Of a stretch of 64,000 nt of DNA, positions 14,013-25,689 are shown piece by piece. Every line of letters starts with the position of its first letter. The first letter of the stretch is position 1. The notes beneath the pieces are model-generated. The model ran no database searches and had not been told where the DNA came from. It saw only the letters and a program-made list of their open reading frames with translations. A program made the position numbers and the translations under genes. The stretch is from Fallopia convolvulus (taxonomy: Eukaryota; Streptophyta; Magnoliopsida; Caryophyllales; Polygonaceae): the NCBI GenBank assembly GCA_964016875.1, contig OZ024724.1, positions 54,624,438-54,688,437 on the forward strand. Reading direction: 5' to 3'.

Positions 14013-14409
14013 GTGGTTAATGTTGTCGCACTCATTAGTGAAATTATTGCTGAACGAGGTGACGATCCATGGACTCTTATCGCCATTTATGCTAGTTCGA
14101 ATGTTGCTACTTGTCCTTAGCTTTGAAATATTCTAGAGGAATTTGTTGTCACCAATAGACGTCCTTGGCTGCTCACCCATGATTTCAACGCTGCTAGGGG
14201 CATTCATGAAGAATGGAAATAACATCGACAAGACTTTGCAAATGGATGAGGTTTTTAACTAATGGATTGACAACGTTGAACTAATCAACCTTGTTTTTCT
14301 AGCCCAAGATATGCCTGATATGAAGGCACTGATTGGATCAATAACCCATCTAGCTCATGGATTATGTAATGGGGTATGGAGGATGTTGAAAGGGTTTCTT
14401 CACAACAAA

Positions 14410-15055
14410 TAAATTTATAATCAAGACCTTGTTGAGTACATGGGAGTCAGGTTCCTCCACGGGAGAAAGTCATGTATCAAGTTTTGTTACTTTGAGCGCA
14501 AGCAATCAAAAATAAGCAAGAGTTTTTATCAAGGGAGAGAGATTTCTAAGGTTAAAGGTGTCACCACAATAACAATCATGCATGCAAACGCTTATGAAAC
14601 ATGAAGATCATGCTTTTATCACATAAAGGTGTCAAGTTTCGTTAACTTAAGCAAGTAATTCAACTAACTTTCGTTCAATCAATAAACTTAGTATCTATCT
14701 CTTCTACTTCAACTAGGATTGATCCACTTTCATTTCAAAACCCTAATTGGCTATTCTGATTCAAGGTGTCCGCTTTCGCTTCAATTATCAATGAGAAATT
14801 CCCTTCAACTTTCGTTTCAAGCATTAAGAGCAAGATAATAGAATCATGCAATAAAAACAATCAAGACATGATCATAAACAAGCATGCACAACCATTGTTG
14901 GATTTAATCCCAACCTTAGAGAGAGAGAGAGAACTACTCACTAATCATAATCGAATCAAAGCAATTGAATTAATAAAACGAAAACTTACAAACTGAATTC
15001 AAAGCAAAGTTGTCTTCCAAGCAATCCACAAACTTGTCTTCTCTATCTACCTCTC

Positions 15056-15117
<62 letters not shown>

Positions 15118-15680
15118 AAACTAGGTTAATTGTCGGATTAGAAAACTAAGGCTAGAACAAGAGTATTTATAGAGAAACTAATCTATCTAAGAGCTATCTA
15201 TAAGGAAATACATCTTCTTAAAAGATATATCCCCTAAGGAAACTATTTAAATGGATAAAATAACATTAATTGCGCCGACTCGGACAAGGAGCACCTCGGT
15301 ACTGACCCTATTACCCTCGGTACCAACCCTGTTCAGCACTGCGAATAGTTGAGAGTAAAACTTCTGTAGCGGATCGTTACACCTCCGTTTGACTCGATTC
15401 TTTTTCCTGTCTTTGTAACGAGTTTCTGTACTTCTTTCTTGGCTTTAAATCTTCATTTTCACTTCATTCTTGAGTGTTGTCTTTAAGTGTTTTCCTCCTT
15501 TATTCAAAATATGCTTCAAAACAGCTTCTAAAAACCTATAAACACCACAAAAGCTTATGTAGACTCCATATCTTAAGAAAATACGAAAACCTACACAAAC
15601 GACTCAAAATAAAACACAAAACTAAAGAAAAGACTCAAACACACTAAAAACACACCCTAAAAACACGACTAAAAAGGTGG
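14410..15680. mobile_element. Unidentified insertion inside the LINE fossil
   Basis: This block interrupts the LINE reading frame and has no homology I can recognise. It holds a long TC microsatellite and a GC-richer patch near 15270-15410 with cctcggta motifs. Edges are inferred only from where LINE similarity stops and restarts. It could be a decayed non-autonomous LTR element, but I found no termini. Confidence 0.35.
15057..15114. repeat. (TC)n microsatellite
   Basis: About 28 uninterrupted TC units, ending in tccctaaa. Confidence 0.95.
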
Positions 15681-17269
15681 ATATCAGAGGACATCCTTTC
15701 CCAATGCTTCTTTGAGCCATATATCTGCCTTGCAATCTGACCATCTGCCTTTATTAATCAGCTTATCCTCTTTGCTTCCTTCGGTCCAAGGACACCACTC
15801 ATTTCTATTCCAAACAACATGGATGATGCATGAGGAATTTCGAGTCGTCTTACAAACTCATTGGAGGTTTGTTTCACAATTGCCTGATCACTCCACCTTT
15901 TTAGAGATAACATGTAAGCATAGAATTCATCGTTTTTGGTAATATCTTTTGCCGAAAACGACGTTTATGGGGACACCTTGAAGGAGTACATATTAGTTTG
16001 AGTAACCGGCCCTCTCGAGGTTTGTTCTATCTTGAGAAATGGCTATGTAAAGTGCTTGAAGATCAGAAGATGTGATGGACTAGTGCAGATGTATTGGTCT
16101 CAAAAATCAAGAGCATGATTCCTTGTTGAAGAGGGTAGGAATACTAAATACTTTCATCTTTTCACGGTGATCTGATGGGGAGCTAATTGAGTTGAGTCTT
16201 TTCAAAGGTTTGATAGCACTTGGATTGATGACCTGGATGAAATGAATGGCATTATTCTGAAATTTTTCTAGACCCTTTACATGGCTAAATAACCCGCTAG
16301 TTCGTTTAATGTGTCTTCAAATCCTTTTTCTAGCTTGATCAATCGGGCGTAGATTTATTAAGCTCACCATTTATTGGGTCTGAGGTTTAGGAAGCGTTGA
16401 AAATTATGGGAGCCTTTAAGGAACAAAGATCGGATGGTTTCCTATCCACTTTCTTTAAAAAAAACCTAGGATGTAGTGGATCTTGGAGTTGTTATAATGG
16501 TCCTACAATTGGTGAATGAGAACAATATCCCGGCTAGAATGACAAGTGTCTTGATGGTTTTAATCCCAAAAATTGACCAACCACAACAACCCTTTCAATT
16601 CGGCGCCAATTTCCTTACCGAATGTGTCTTTCAAACTTGCCACAAAGTTGATTGTTAAGCGACTCGAGCTAATCTTGTCGACGTTGATCTCGCCTTCAAT
16701 CGAGTTTTATACTAGGACGAAAAATACTTGATAACATCATGGTGGTCCAAGAAGCTTTGCACTCACTGGTTGCACATTGACATCGGGTCAAAGGTATAGT
16801 TCTCAAGGTTGATTTGGAAAAAGCTTACGATCACATCTGATTGGATTTTCTACAACAAACTCTTTTGAACACCCATCTACCAGATCGACTTGTCCAAGTT
16901 ATAATGAGTTGCCAAGTGATGGGACATATTGAACCTTTTAAGATTGGTTCGTTTGTCGAAAAAATTGAACCATAGAGGGGAGTCTAACAAAGTGATCATC
17001 TTTCGCCTTATCTTTTTTATCCTTTGTATGGAACGTTTTTCACAAATAATATAAGCTATTGTTGAAGGTTAGTTGTGGCATCCAATTTCTATTCGTGGGG
17101 TTAAACTATCACATTTGTTCTTTTATGATGATCTAATCTTATTTGTCTAGTCTTCTAATGAGCAAGCTTAAATTATTAAAGGCTACCTACAACAGTTTTG
17201 TGACTTGTTTGGGGTACATGTTAATTTTTCTAAGAGTTTTGTTTATTTTGCTTGTAATACTAATGCTTC

Positions 17270-19330
17270 TGATGCGATCCTGCCTAGGTTCGGATCTGAT
17301 CCCTACCATCCCAAGACGACCTAGACCATGGAGACCCTCTTGGCATATTACATAGTCTCTAATATGTATTTATTATATTATTATTTTTATTTTCGTCATT
17401 TATATTCCGTTTTTACTATTTTGGGTGTGTGTTCTCTTATGCTTAAGTGACAGACCCATTAAGCTAGCATAAGGTCATTAGGCAATTAGGGTTTTAGTTG
17501 CATCTTTCTATTTATTAACTACAATTATTAGTTTATGGGCTTCGAAAGGTTGGACCTAGCATGTTCCTAACTCTAGTCCACCCCATAATAGTCTAGGGTT
17601 TCGTGAGCCTTCTTTTATATAAGAGGCATGAATCCCATTGTATTCCTCATGTCTAAATTTAATACAAGTTGAGTATTGAGTAGAGAGATTCATCCTCCCT
17701 TGGACCGGAAGTCAAACACATCTCCCAAACCCCTTTCCCTCTTGGTCGGTCCTCCCTTGGATCAGACGCCTCTCGTATCTAGCCTCGCCCCGCCCTCACC
17801 ATTGCGAGCATTAGAGGCTTGCGAGTCCATAACGTTGGACTCGTACCTATCCGATTACTATCATCGGAGAAGAACCAGACGTTTTGAGCCTAGATCCACC
17901 CCTTGTGACCCGAAGCCAAGTAAGGTCACGTTAACTAGTATCAGAGCTTAGACGGTTCAAACGACTCTTTTCTGACCCCTTAGCGCCATCGCAGCACACC
18001 CACGCTGAGGACCCGAGTCCTCTTGCTAGCCCAGCGGAGATCGACACTGACCTCAGCGTGTCAAGATCCAAGTCCTGGCATAGGCCTGTCGTTGTCGCGA
18101 CACACCATTAGCACCGAGGATTCAGTAGCGTCGAGCCGTCAACGTGCTGAGAGTTGTGAAGCAGTGTGCCGAAGATCTAGCCGCGTGAGTCCACCTGCGT
18201 GCCAGCCTGATCCACCGTTGCTGCCCATCCACGATGAACCCGAAACCCCTAGATCTCGAGGGTTATTCCGAGGATCTCTTGGGTTATTTCGGGTACATAT
18301 CTTGTTATTTTTATTTTGCATTTATTTTAGTTTTATTTGTTTTGATTTTGTTTCCTTTTTGTACATGATCTTTTTTTAATATAAGATCTCCTCTTTCTTT
18401 TTTCTTTTTTCTATGATAGTTTGTTTCTTCCCATTATTGTAAGAGATCTTTCGGGTTATGGAAGATCTCGTACCAGTATAAAAAAATCAGATTCGATCGG
18501 ATGTCGTGGGCCACGACTTCATCTCTTTGGGAGGATACGAACTCTTGGAGCCGACCACCCCGAAGAGCCAAGGCCCGAGATTGGCATGATCCTTGTTGGA
18601 TCCCACCTTATCGTCTCCCCGAAAATCGGGCCCTCTACTATAGCGCGACTCTCAAGCCCCAACATCGTTCCTACGACGAGCAAGATTGGAGTCTACCTCC
18701 TCGTTCGAAACTCCCAAACGCTGGCATCGTTCCTACGACGAGCGAGATTGGAATCTGCCTCCTCGGCTCCTGCGCACTTAAGTCCGTGAAACCGGACCCG
18801 CGGCCACGACCTCCTCGCTGAGGCTAGGCTCGCAACCATAGAGCTCCAGTTGGCGGAGCTTGCAGCATGTTTCCACGCGAGGCTCGTGCCGGCGCCCGAA
18901 CCCGTCGCGACACCCCAACCGGCTTTGGCACCGGTGCCGAGTAAGCCCATTCTCACCGATGATCCCACATTCGTGGCACCAATGCCCAAGTTCGAGGTCC
19001 TTTCCCATCTTGACGTCGAGTCCTCATTTACGTCGGCGCCTTCTTTGGGCGTGCCTACGACGCCAAACAAGCCGATCACCATGCTCTTGTCTTTGCTCTC
19101 CGACGCCGAACCGAGCCCGAACTCAAGCATGCCCATGTGTCAATACCATACATTCTATTCTTCGAGACGATCCACGTCGATGGCAAAGCTTTGATGATAC
19201 CGACATCGTCTTCCCTAGCCCCACCATGTCAAAGCGAGGACACTTCAAATCTAAGGGAGGGAGGATGATGCGACCCTTCCTATTGTCCTTTATCCTTATT
19301 TTTTCTTATTCAATGCAACTAATATATATA
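17270..19330 (+). mobile_element. Non-autonomous LTR retrotransposon remnant (LARD-like), no pol
   Basis: A left LTR-like block begins tgatgcgatcctgcc at 17270 and runs to about 17934. It is followed by tagtatcagagct (17936-17948), a one-base variant of the plant initiator tRNA-Met primer binding site. About 1.3 kb of GC-rich internal DNA follows and contains no polymerase, integrase or protease motif. A purine tract (gggagggagga, about 19255-19265) precedes tgatgcgaccc at 19266, the likely start of a truncated right LTR. Overlapping ORFs at 18020-19370 are arginine-, proline- and serine-rich and look non-functional. The two LTRs match only over their first bases, so the right boundary is uncertain. 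Confidence 0.5.
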
Positions 19331-19345
19331 TATATATGTAATGTT

Positions 19346-20182
19346 TATAATGCTTATTATGATTAGAACACGAAATCCTTAATAACACGAGGCCAAAGAA
19401 AATAAGTCCTTGAATTTATAAATATAAATAGTTATTAATTTCTATTTTTTTTATCATCCAAAGTGAAAATTTGTAAACTGCAATACATACGCATTGATTA
19501 ATTATACAAACAATTAATAAAGTTTGCCAAAAATGCTTGTATACTAGTGGATGTTACGTTTAGGATTAGAGTTGTTCTTGGGAGATTGAACTTATTTGAA
19601 TTTGATATTCAGAATTTGTTCGACCACTTTCGTAATTGGAGTCTTTCTTGCGTATTTAAAAAAACCAATTTTTATTACAGACTATATCACTAAATTGTTT
19701 TGACGTGTCTCCTTCCTCTCAATAGTTTTCGACCCAATTCTAAGAAAATGAGTTATTTTCCCTAATTACTTTCCTTTTAAAAAAGTGGAAGTTACTTATT
19801 CAAATAATCAGAGTACTTTCTTAAACTCGTAAAACGATAGAATAAGTTCCTAACAATAAATTAAAATTTCTAAATAACCCATTAGAGCACTTACTTCCCT
19901 ATGACTTAAAAATTAGTTGGAATATTCACAGAGATCATAACTTGGGCATTGCGGCAGATTTACCATTAATGAGGCTGGGCCCCATGGGTTGGAGGTGGGC
20001 CCAGCCGCCCACGCTGAAAACAAGTATACACACTATGGCACTACTACTACATACGTACAAACAAGGGCAAAACAGGAAGAACAAAGGAGCACCTGGGTTG
20101 CAATTTGCAATTGGCAAACTCTGAGGGCAAATTCGGCATTTCACTCCTCTCCTAACCCCCTCTCTCTCATGTGTTTGGCGCG
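19346..20182. other. Intergenic DNA and promoter of the CCCH gene
   Basis: AT-rich sequence without a supported gene up to about 19920, followed by the proximal promoter of the CCCH gene. ORFs on both strands at 19935-20190 overlap each other and lie in the promoter, so I do not call them. Confidence 0.5.
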
Positions 20183-20190
20183 TATATAAA
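20183..20190 (+). promoter_or_regulatory. TATA box of the CCCH zinc-finger gene
   Basis: tatataaa, about 380 bp upstream of the ATG. It implies a start of transcription near 20215 and a 5' UTR of about 350 nt. Confidence 0.65.
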
Positions 20191-20261
20191 CCACCGCCCT
20201 CCCCCCTCTCAAAAAGGGGAAAAAAACTATTAAATTATTAATTGCTCAAGAGGAAATAAAA

Positions 20262-20303
20262 ATGAGAAAATGGAAAAGCGTGAAAAGATCGAACGCTTTT
20301 TAG
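20262..20303 (+). promoter_or_regulatory. Upstream ORF 1 (13 codons) in the CCCH leader
   Basis: ATG at 20262 and TAG at 20301 in the predicted 5' UTR. It overlaps upstream ORF 2 in another frame. It may lower translation of the main ORF; its peptide shows no recognised conserved motif. Confidence 0.45.
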
Positions 20304-20344
20304 AGAGTGAAGGGAGAGAAAAACTACAACAGCAAGCTCTGTAG
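20270..20344 (+). promoter_or_regulatory. Upstream ORF 2 (24 codons) in the CCCH leader
   Basis: ATG at 20270, TAG at 20342. It encodes a highly charged Lys/Glu/Gln-rich peptide and overlaps upstream ORF 1. It ends well before the main start at 20562, so reinitiation is possible. Confidence 0.45.
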
Positions 20345-20561
20345 AGAGAGAAGAAAGGGGGGAGGCCCAGTAGTAGAAAGCAAGGAGAGGACTTTGTTGA
20401 TTCTTCTTTGAGAGCGCTCTTTCTCTGCCGCTCAACCAGCACCGTCGGATTTGGTGATCGTACGGCATTCTGCTCTGGTGCGTTTGCTTTCTTTGGTACA
20501 GTGAAGAAGAACAAGGAGGAGGAAAAAAAGGGGGAGAAATTCAATAAATAAAGGAGATCGT

Positions 20562-23129
20562 ATGAGTACGATGGAGTACGGGCAGCCGGAGAGCTCCGAA
20601 CCGGATCCGGGAACAGAGGGGTCGGGTCAGGGAGCCGATACCGGGCTTGAAGGTGAGACCTCCGATCCTGCATTTTAGCATTATTTTTAATATATGGGAA
20701 TTTCGGGGTTTATTTTTCACTTCTTTTTCCCTTTTCTTCTGGGGTTGGGGACTTGGTGTTGTGTTTAAGCTTGGAATGCGAGGGATCAAATTGAATCCGA
20801 TTTTGATGTGGGGTTTTCCGATGTGGTAGAATCCATGAGGAACATGGGATTGGGTGGAGGAGGAGCCGGCGGCGTCGGTGGCGGGGAATCGTCGTACCCT
20901 GAGCGTCCCGGTGAACAGAATTGCATTTACTATATGAGGACAGGATTCTGTGGGTACGGCGAGCGGTGCCGTTTCAATCATCCTCGTGATCGCGGTGAGG
21001 TAAATGCTTCCCTTTCTGAATTCTGAATCTCTGGCTATTTGTTTCCTTGTTCTTCATCTTTTTGTTTGTTGGAATTAGGGTTTGGCTATGGGCCCTTGGA
21101 TACCTGTTTCTGTTAGCGATTTTATCATTCCCTTGTCCTAAAAAAGACATTAGTTTTGTGGACGATGAACCGATTTTAATGACTGATCTCTGATAATGCG
21201 AGAGCGTGTGCTTTTCGTTCAGGCCTACGGAGGTGGAAGGACTACTGTAGGGGACTACCCGGAGCGGGATGGGCAGCCTCTTTGTCAGGTAATGATAATC
21301 TACACTGACTCTAGATTTCAACTAGATTCCGCTTCTGATTCACATGGTTACTTTATATAAGAAATGCCAAATCTGTTTTGTTTTGTTGTGTATTGCTGTA
21401 TGTTGCCTTCTATAACAGATTCTTTTGGTGGATTCTCAATTAGTTGGTTTTAGCCTGAATGATTAAATATTCAATGCAGTATTATATGAGGACTGGTTCT
21501 TGTAAGTTTGGTTCCTCCTGCAAGTATAACCATCCAAGGAATGATGCTACTTCTGCAACTGCTGTGACGTTGAGTATTTATGGGCATCCACTAAGGCCGG
21601 TATGATAATTTTACCCTCATGTTCTAATTGCAATTCTTTATTCAGTATCTGAGTTTTGTCATTGGTCACATTCAAATTGGAGTTTGCTTTTTGACCTGTT
21701 TTTATTTTGCATGTGATGCAGGGTGATAAGGAGTGTTCGTACTACATGAAAACTGGACAGTGCAAGTTTGGAGCGACCTGCAAATTTCATCATCCATTGC
21801 CTACTAATGTACAAATACCCACACCGGCCTCTACAGCCACTCCACCAATTCCTACTGCAACTGTTTTATACCCTACAGGTCAGTCTTCTGCTACTCCACC
21901 TCAGTACGGTGTTCCAACGGGAAGCTGGCAGCTTGCTAGGCCTCCTATGATGCCTGGTTCATATGTTCAAGGGCCTTATGGACCAATGCTCTTACCATCT
22001 GGGGTAGTTCCATTTGCTGGCTGGACTCCCTATCCTGTAAGTGATTTAGATTGTCTAAAACGCAACCCTGATTCTATATCCCAGTTTATAAATAACCCTT
22101 TTTTTTTTTAAAAAAAATCTGGTTGCCCTGCATTACAGGTATCCGTTCCTGTGCAGTCTACGTCTAGACTGTCTGCCAAGGCACCTGCTTATACAGGAGC
22201 AACTGGAGCCATCTCTTCTTTTGCTGGGCCTTCAAATGAACCTTCTTATCCTGAAAGGCCTGGTCAAGCTGAATGCCAGCATTACATGAGAACAGGTGAG
22301 TGTAAATACGGCTCATCGTGTAGGTACAATCATCCAGCAGAACGGACTGCACGTAGAGAAAGCTTGTCTCTCACACCCATGGGTCTTCCATTCCGCCCGG
22401 TATGCATGTTGTTATTATGCTCATATTTTATGAGAATTAGTTGATAATTGTTTTCTGTAATAATTGTGATGAGAATTTGACTTAATCACTTTTCCCTTTC
22501 CTAAATCTTCATAAGTGATCTTTGCCTTTTTTAACTAAGTCTTGTATACAGACTATAAGTAAGTTGGATCTCATGGAAAGTCTTGGTACTTATTCTGCTG
22601 AGTAGTTTATTTTGAACTGACCTCACAATGATTGCCGGTCATAAAGCTGTTTAGTATTATACCAATATCTAAATAGACTAAAAATTGAACTGTGCTCTTT
22701 TCTAAGAAAGCAAGTATCTTTCCACTATATGCTATTATTTGTTACTTTGTCCCAACTTGTTAATTTTTTATAATCTCTGTTTGCCAGGGTGCTGCTCCAT
22801 GCTCTTACTTTATGCAACATGGAGTTTGCAAGTTCGGACAAACATGCAAGTATAATCATCCTATGGGTTCCCTGAGTTACAGCCCATCTGCATCATCTCT
22901 GTCTGATATGCCAGTTGCTCCATACCCTGTGGGATCTTCAGCAGCCACTCTCGCCCCACCATCCTCATCTTCAGGTTTACGGACTGAAGTTGTTATAGGA
23001 TCCAACTACAACTCTACCACAATTTCTGCCTCGTCCAGCGATACTTTGTTGGCCAAGAATGGTTCTACTGCAAAGCATAGCCCCAGTAGCACAAGTGAAC
23101 AAGGAGGCAATACACATGATTCAAGTTAA
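20562..23129 (+). CDS. Five-finger CCCH zinc-finger protein (ZFN-like)
   Basis: Seven coding exons: 20562-20652, 20830-20999, 21223-21288, 21480-21599, 21722-22036, 22139-22399, 22788-23129, giving 454 residues in frame. Five C-x8-C-x5-C-x3-H fingers are visible, beginning at residues 62, 108, 154, 300 and 346 (pattern CxYYMRTGxCKFGxxCKxNH). Fingers 1, 2 and 4 are preceded by the YPER(P/D)GQ-type linker typical of the plant ZFN1/ZFN3 family. Finger 2 is split by the intron after its first Cys and the next Gln. The C-terminal ~90 residues are Ser/Thr-rich and disordered-looking. Members of this family bind RNA and single-stranded nucleic acid in nucleus or cytoplasm; the target here cannot be read from sequence. 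The start was chosen because it is the first in-frame ATG and exon 1 reads in frame into LEESMRNMGLG, the usual family opening. Confidence 0.93.
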
Positions 23130-24545
23130 GTGCTCAGAAGCACTATCTTGTTTTTTTACCCCCCTGGTGAAATTCATGAGATGAAAAGTCTCCTTATTCT
23201 TTTTCAATGTTGCTAAGTTTGGGCCACAATCTTCTCATCACTTTTTCGACATTGAACTGCCCATAGACAAGTGCTTTATCCTCGTGCCGATATACAATAT
23301 AGCCATCTTTTTCTTCACCTTTTAATAAAACCCCATTTTGTACTCCTTAGTAAAGCTTCAACTCAAATAATTAGGGCGACATCTCACATCTCATCCAAAA
23401 GAGATTCACCCCTTCCAAACTTGCCTGCCCTGATCTCAAGAGGCATCACCTATTTATGCTTGTAATCCTTTTTGAAATTGAAGAGAGAGTGATTGATCTA
23501 CAGTCTCAGTCATTTCTACTTCCTTCATTGAAGGTGTTCATTCCATCTTCTCGGTACACTAGCCAGAAATCGGGGACAAAGCTTCCAATTCCAACTTTAC
23601 AATGGAATTGTGGAAGTACTGGTGTTTCCCGCCTTTTTTTTTCACTTGCAATGATTATTCTCACAGGAAGAGAGTCAATTGTAGAAGAAGATTTCAAAGG
23701 AGGCATCACTGCTGCTGCCTTTTACTTATGTGTTGTGGGGATTTACAAGTTCACTTGAAATGGTTCTGGTAATTTTATTATAGGAATACATAAAACCTCA
23801 GACACATTTTCGAACTTTGTATAAAAAAGGCAGAGCTTTTATCTTCTCTTCTCCCATTACTGTATTGCATTGGTTCACTTCACTCTGTTCTCTGTAAGAA
23901 TTCTTCTATCTGCAGGAAACTCGTTGGCAGGGCACAATCTGGTTCAGGTAAGTGCTAAAATGTATAGCAATCCTGGATGAGTTCTCTTTGAACTTCTTAT
24001 TTTTGCTTGAACATACAACATGGAAAGTGTTAGTGCTTGGTTAAAGATTATTAGGCCACCTGAAATTGGTAGTAAATTTGGGTCATTACTCTTTAGGCAT
24101 GAATTATCCATCTAATTCAGAGGCTGTTGTGCTTATCAGAAATTATGAAGGTTAATTTGGAGCGATGGTCTGGTAGATTCGAGGCTTAAAACTCTTACAG
24201 CATTATTCTTTAAATGTTGTCATCATTTGAATTAAATCCATTTAATAAGTGTGAAGATTGGAACCACCCCAATTCTAGCATTTATGATCACCATTCTTTC
24301 CGCATTGCATTATAATAACAATTGTTTCGTTTGTCTGAACTCTGAACCCAACAAGGGAAACATAGAGTTAGCATCTGGGTAACAGTATTTCTGATTCTGA
24401 ATTCTTGTAGAAACCCTGTTCAATTCAAGACTTGCTTCCAAATCTTAGCTCCTGTTCTTAGAGGGGTTAGGTTTTGGACGAAATGAAGTTGGTAGATTGC
24501 TAGCTGTTCATTGCATTGATTTGTTGAAATGCTGAAATAATTAAT
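23130..24545 (+). other. 3' UTR of the CCCH gene and downstream intergenic DNA
   Basis: No supported coding gene. The first several hundred bases probably form the 3' UTR. A short stretch around 23915-23957 has both an acceptor-like (ttctgcag) and a donor-like (caggtaag) signal, so a non-coding 3' exon is possible. Confidence 0.4.
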
Positions 24546-24753
24546 GCCACGTTTGGGTAGACATAATTGCATTTGGGACTGGAGAGATTTTATGAGAATT
24601 GGTTGAGAAGTAACCCATACTTGTACGTGCAACTTCCCTAGTCGATCGACATGAAAGCACCCAGCTGATTAGGTGATGTTTGGTTAGGTGAATGAATGTG
24701 TGTCCTGTTTTCGGAGGCCTTCCAACACGGTCCTTGAATCTAACCAAACACGC
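24546..24753. mobile_element. Short MITE (PIF/Harbinger-like ends)
   Basis: Left end gccacgtttgggtaga and, on the opposite strand, right end gcgtgtttggttagat form imperfect terminal inverted repeats about 208 bp apart. Non-coding. Confidence 0.45.
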
Positions 24754-24916
24754 AAAATCTTATACTGTATCAAGTTTCGACTCCCTTCTTCTCCAACTCC
24801 ATTCTAAATTTCAAATGTTAAGTTCATGTCATGAGTTCTAATATTCCCAGCATACTGTCATTTCGGATTTTAATCCATTTTTTGTGCGAAGTTTTTATAA
24901 TCTTCTTATAAGAGTA

Positions 24917-25058
24917 TTTTTTTTTTTATCAGAAAACGGGGAGACCCTGTGATTTTATTGAAAAAGAACTAGTCTTGCCCCGTAGGGCTTACAACATCCA
25001 AACTAAGTAAATGTATAATAGAGCTAAGCGAATTATCGTAAGTCATAAAAGAAACCTT
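24917..25058 (-). mobile_element. 5'-truncated LINE/SINE tail with poly(A) and a perfect 16-bp target duplication
   Basis: The unit starts with a run of T on the plus strand (poly(A) on the minus strand), followed by a GC-containing tail (acggggagaccctgtg). It is flanked by identical 16-bp copies of tcttcttataagagta at 24901-24916 and 25059-25074. This is the classic signature of target-primed reverse transcription. It is too short to assign to a family. Confidence 0.7.
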
Positions 25059-25074
25059 TCTTCTTATAAGAGTA

Positions 25075-25689
25075 CTTTTCTTATAAGAGTACTTGCCGTT
25101 TTAGAGTTTGGGAATAATGTATTTTAATTTTATCTATATTAAGTTGAGAAACCTTTATAGAATTATATCACCTCTTCTTCTCCCAATAATCACTCGAGTC
25201 TCCAGGTGAACAATTGATCAGCATTGAATATAGGATGACTCGTAGTTATATGCTAGAAGTAAAAATAATCATTTCTAATCGGATTTTCTTAGGACAATTA
25301 ATATCTTTCTTTAACTAAATCATGCTGAAAAATATTCATTAACACCTGCCGGCGGAAGGCTGCTTGGTTTTTTTCTTAGATATTCAATTCAACCTGACAT
25401 TATGGTTGCTTATTAAGACAATATAGTGATGAGTTTCTTTGAATGAATATACGGCTACATAGCAGTTTTTATAACCAGGCAAAGATTCAAAACCATGCAT
25501 TCTTCGTAAGTTACATGCTACACTGCCAAAAAGCACTTGGAGAGGAATGGCATCACAGAATACACAAAACCCTAGAGCATTAAATCACATATTTAGCAAG
25601 GAGAAAGTTGCAAATTTCAACAATACCCATCTCTACTTAATAAAACCTTGAAATGGGTTCTCAAAATATACTTGTACTGTCTATCCATT
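25075..25689. other. Intergenic DNA downstream of the ERF gene
   Basis: AT-rich, no gene seen. The ERF 3' UTR probably lies at about 25500-25689. Confidence 0.5.

Larger units (their letters stand above)
14013..17269 (+). pseudogene. Fossil L1-type LINE (endonuclease and reverse transcriptase), split by an insertion
   Basis: Translated pieces in shifting frames match a plant L1 non-LTR retrotransposon. An AP-endonuclease segment lies at about 14050-14225 (DPWTLIAIYAS, RPWLLTHDFNA). The end of the endonuclease (SDHLPLLISL) and its linker lie at about 15700-15860. Reverse transcriptase segments are at about 16400-17265 (LKVDLEKAYDHI, ILDNIMVVQEALHSL, NFSKSFVYFA). Many stops and frameshifts show the copy is dead. 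About 1.27 kb of unrelated DNA (roughly 14410-15680) separates the endonuclease from the rest, and the far end is cut by the LTR element starting near 17270. Confidence 0.7.

Noticed and set aside
18023..19366. Several overlapping ORFs up to 168 codons on both strands
   Set aside because: They lie in the GC-rich interior of the LTR-like element, overlap in different frames and encode Arg/Pro/Ser-rich low-complexity text without any domain.
20230..20981. Antisense ORFs (up to 147 codons) opposite the CCCH leader and first exons
   Set aside because: They mirror the 5' UTR, exons 1-2 and intron of a well-supported plus-strand gene and show no protein family signal.
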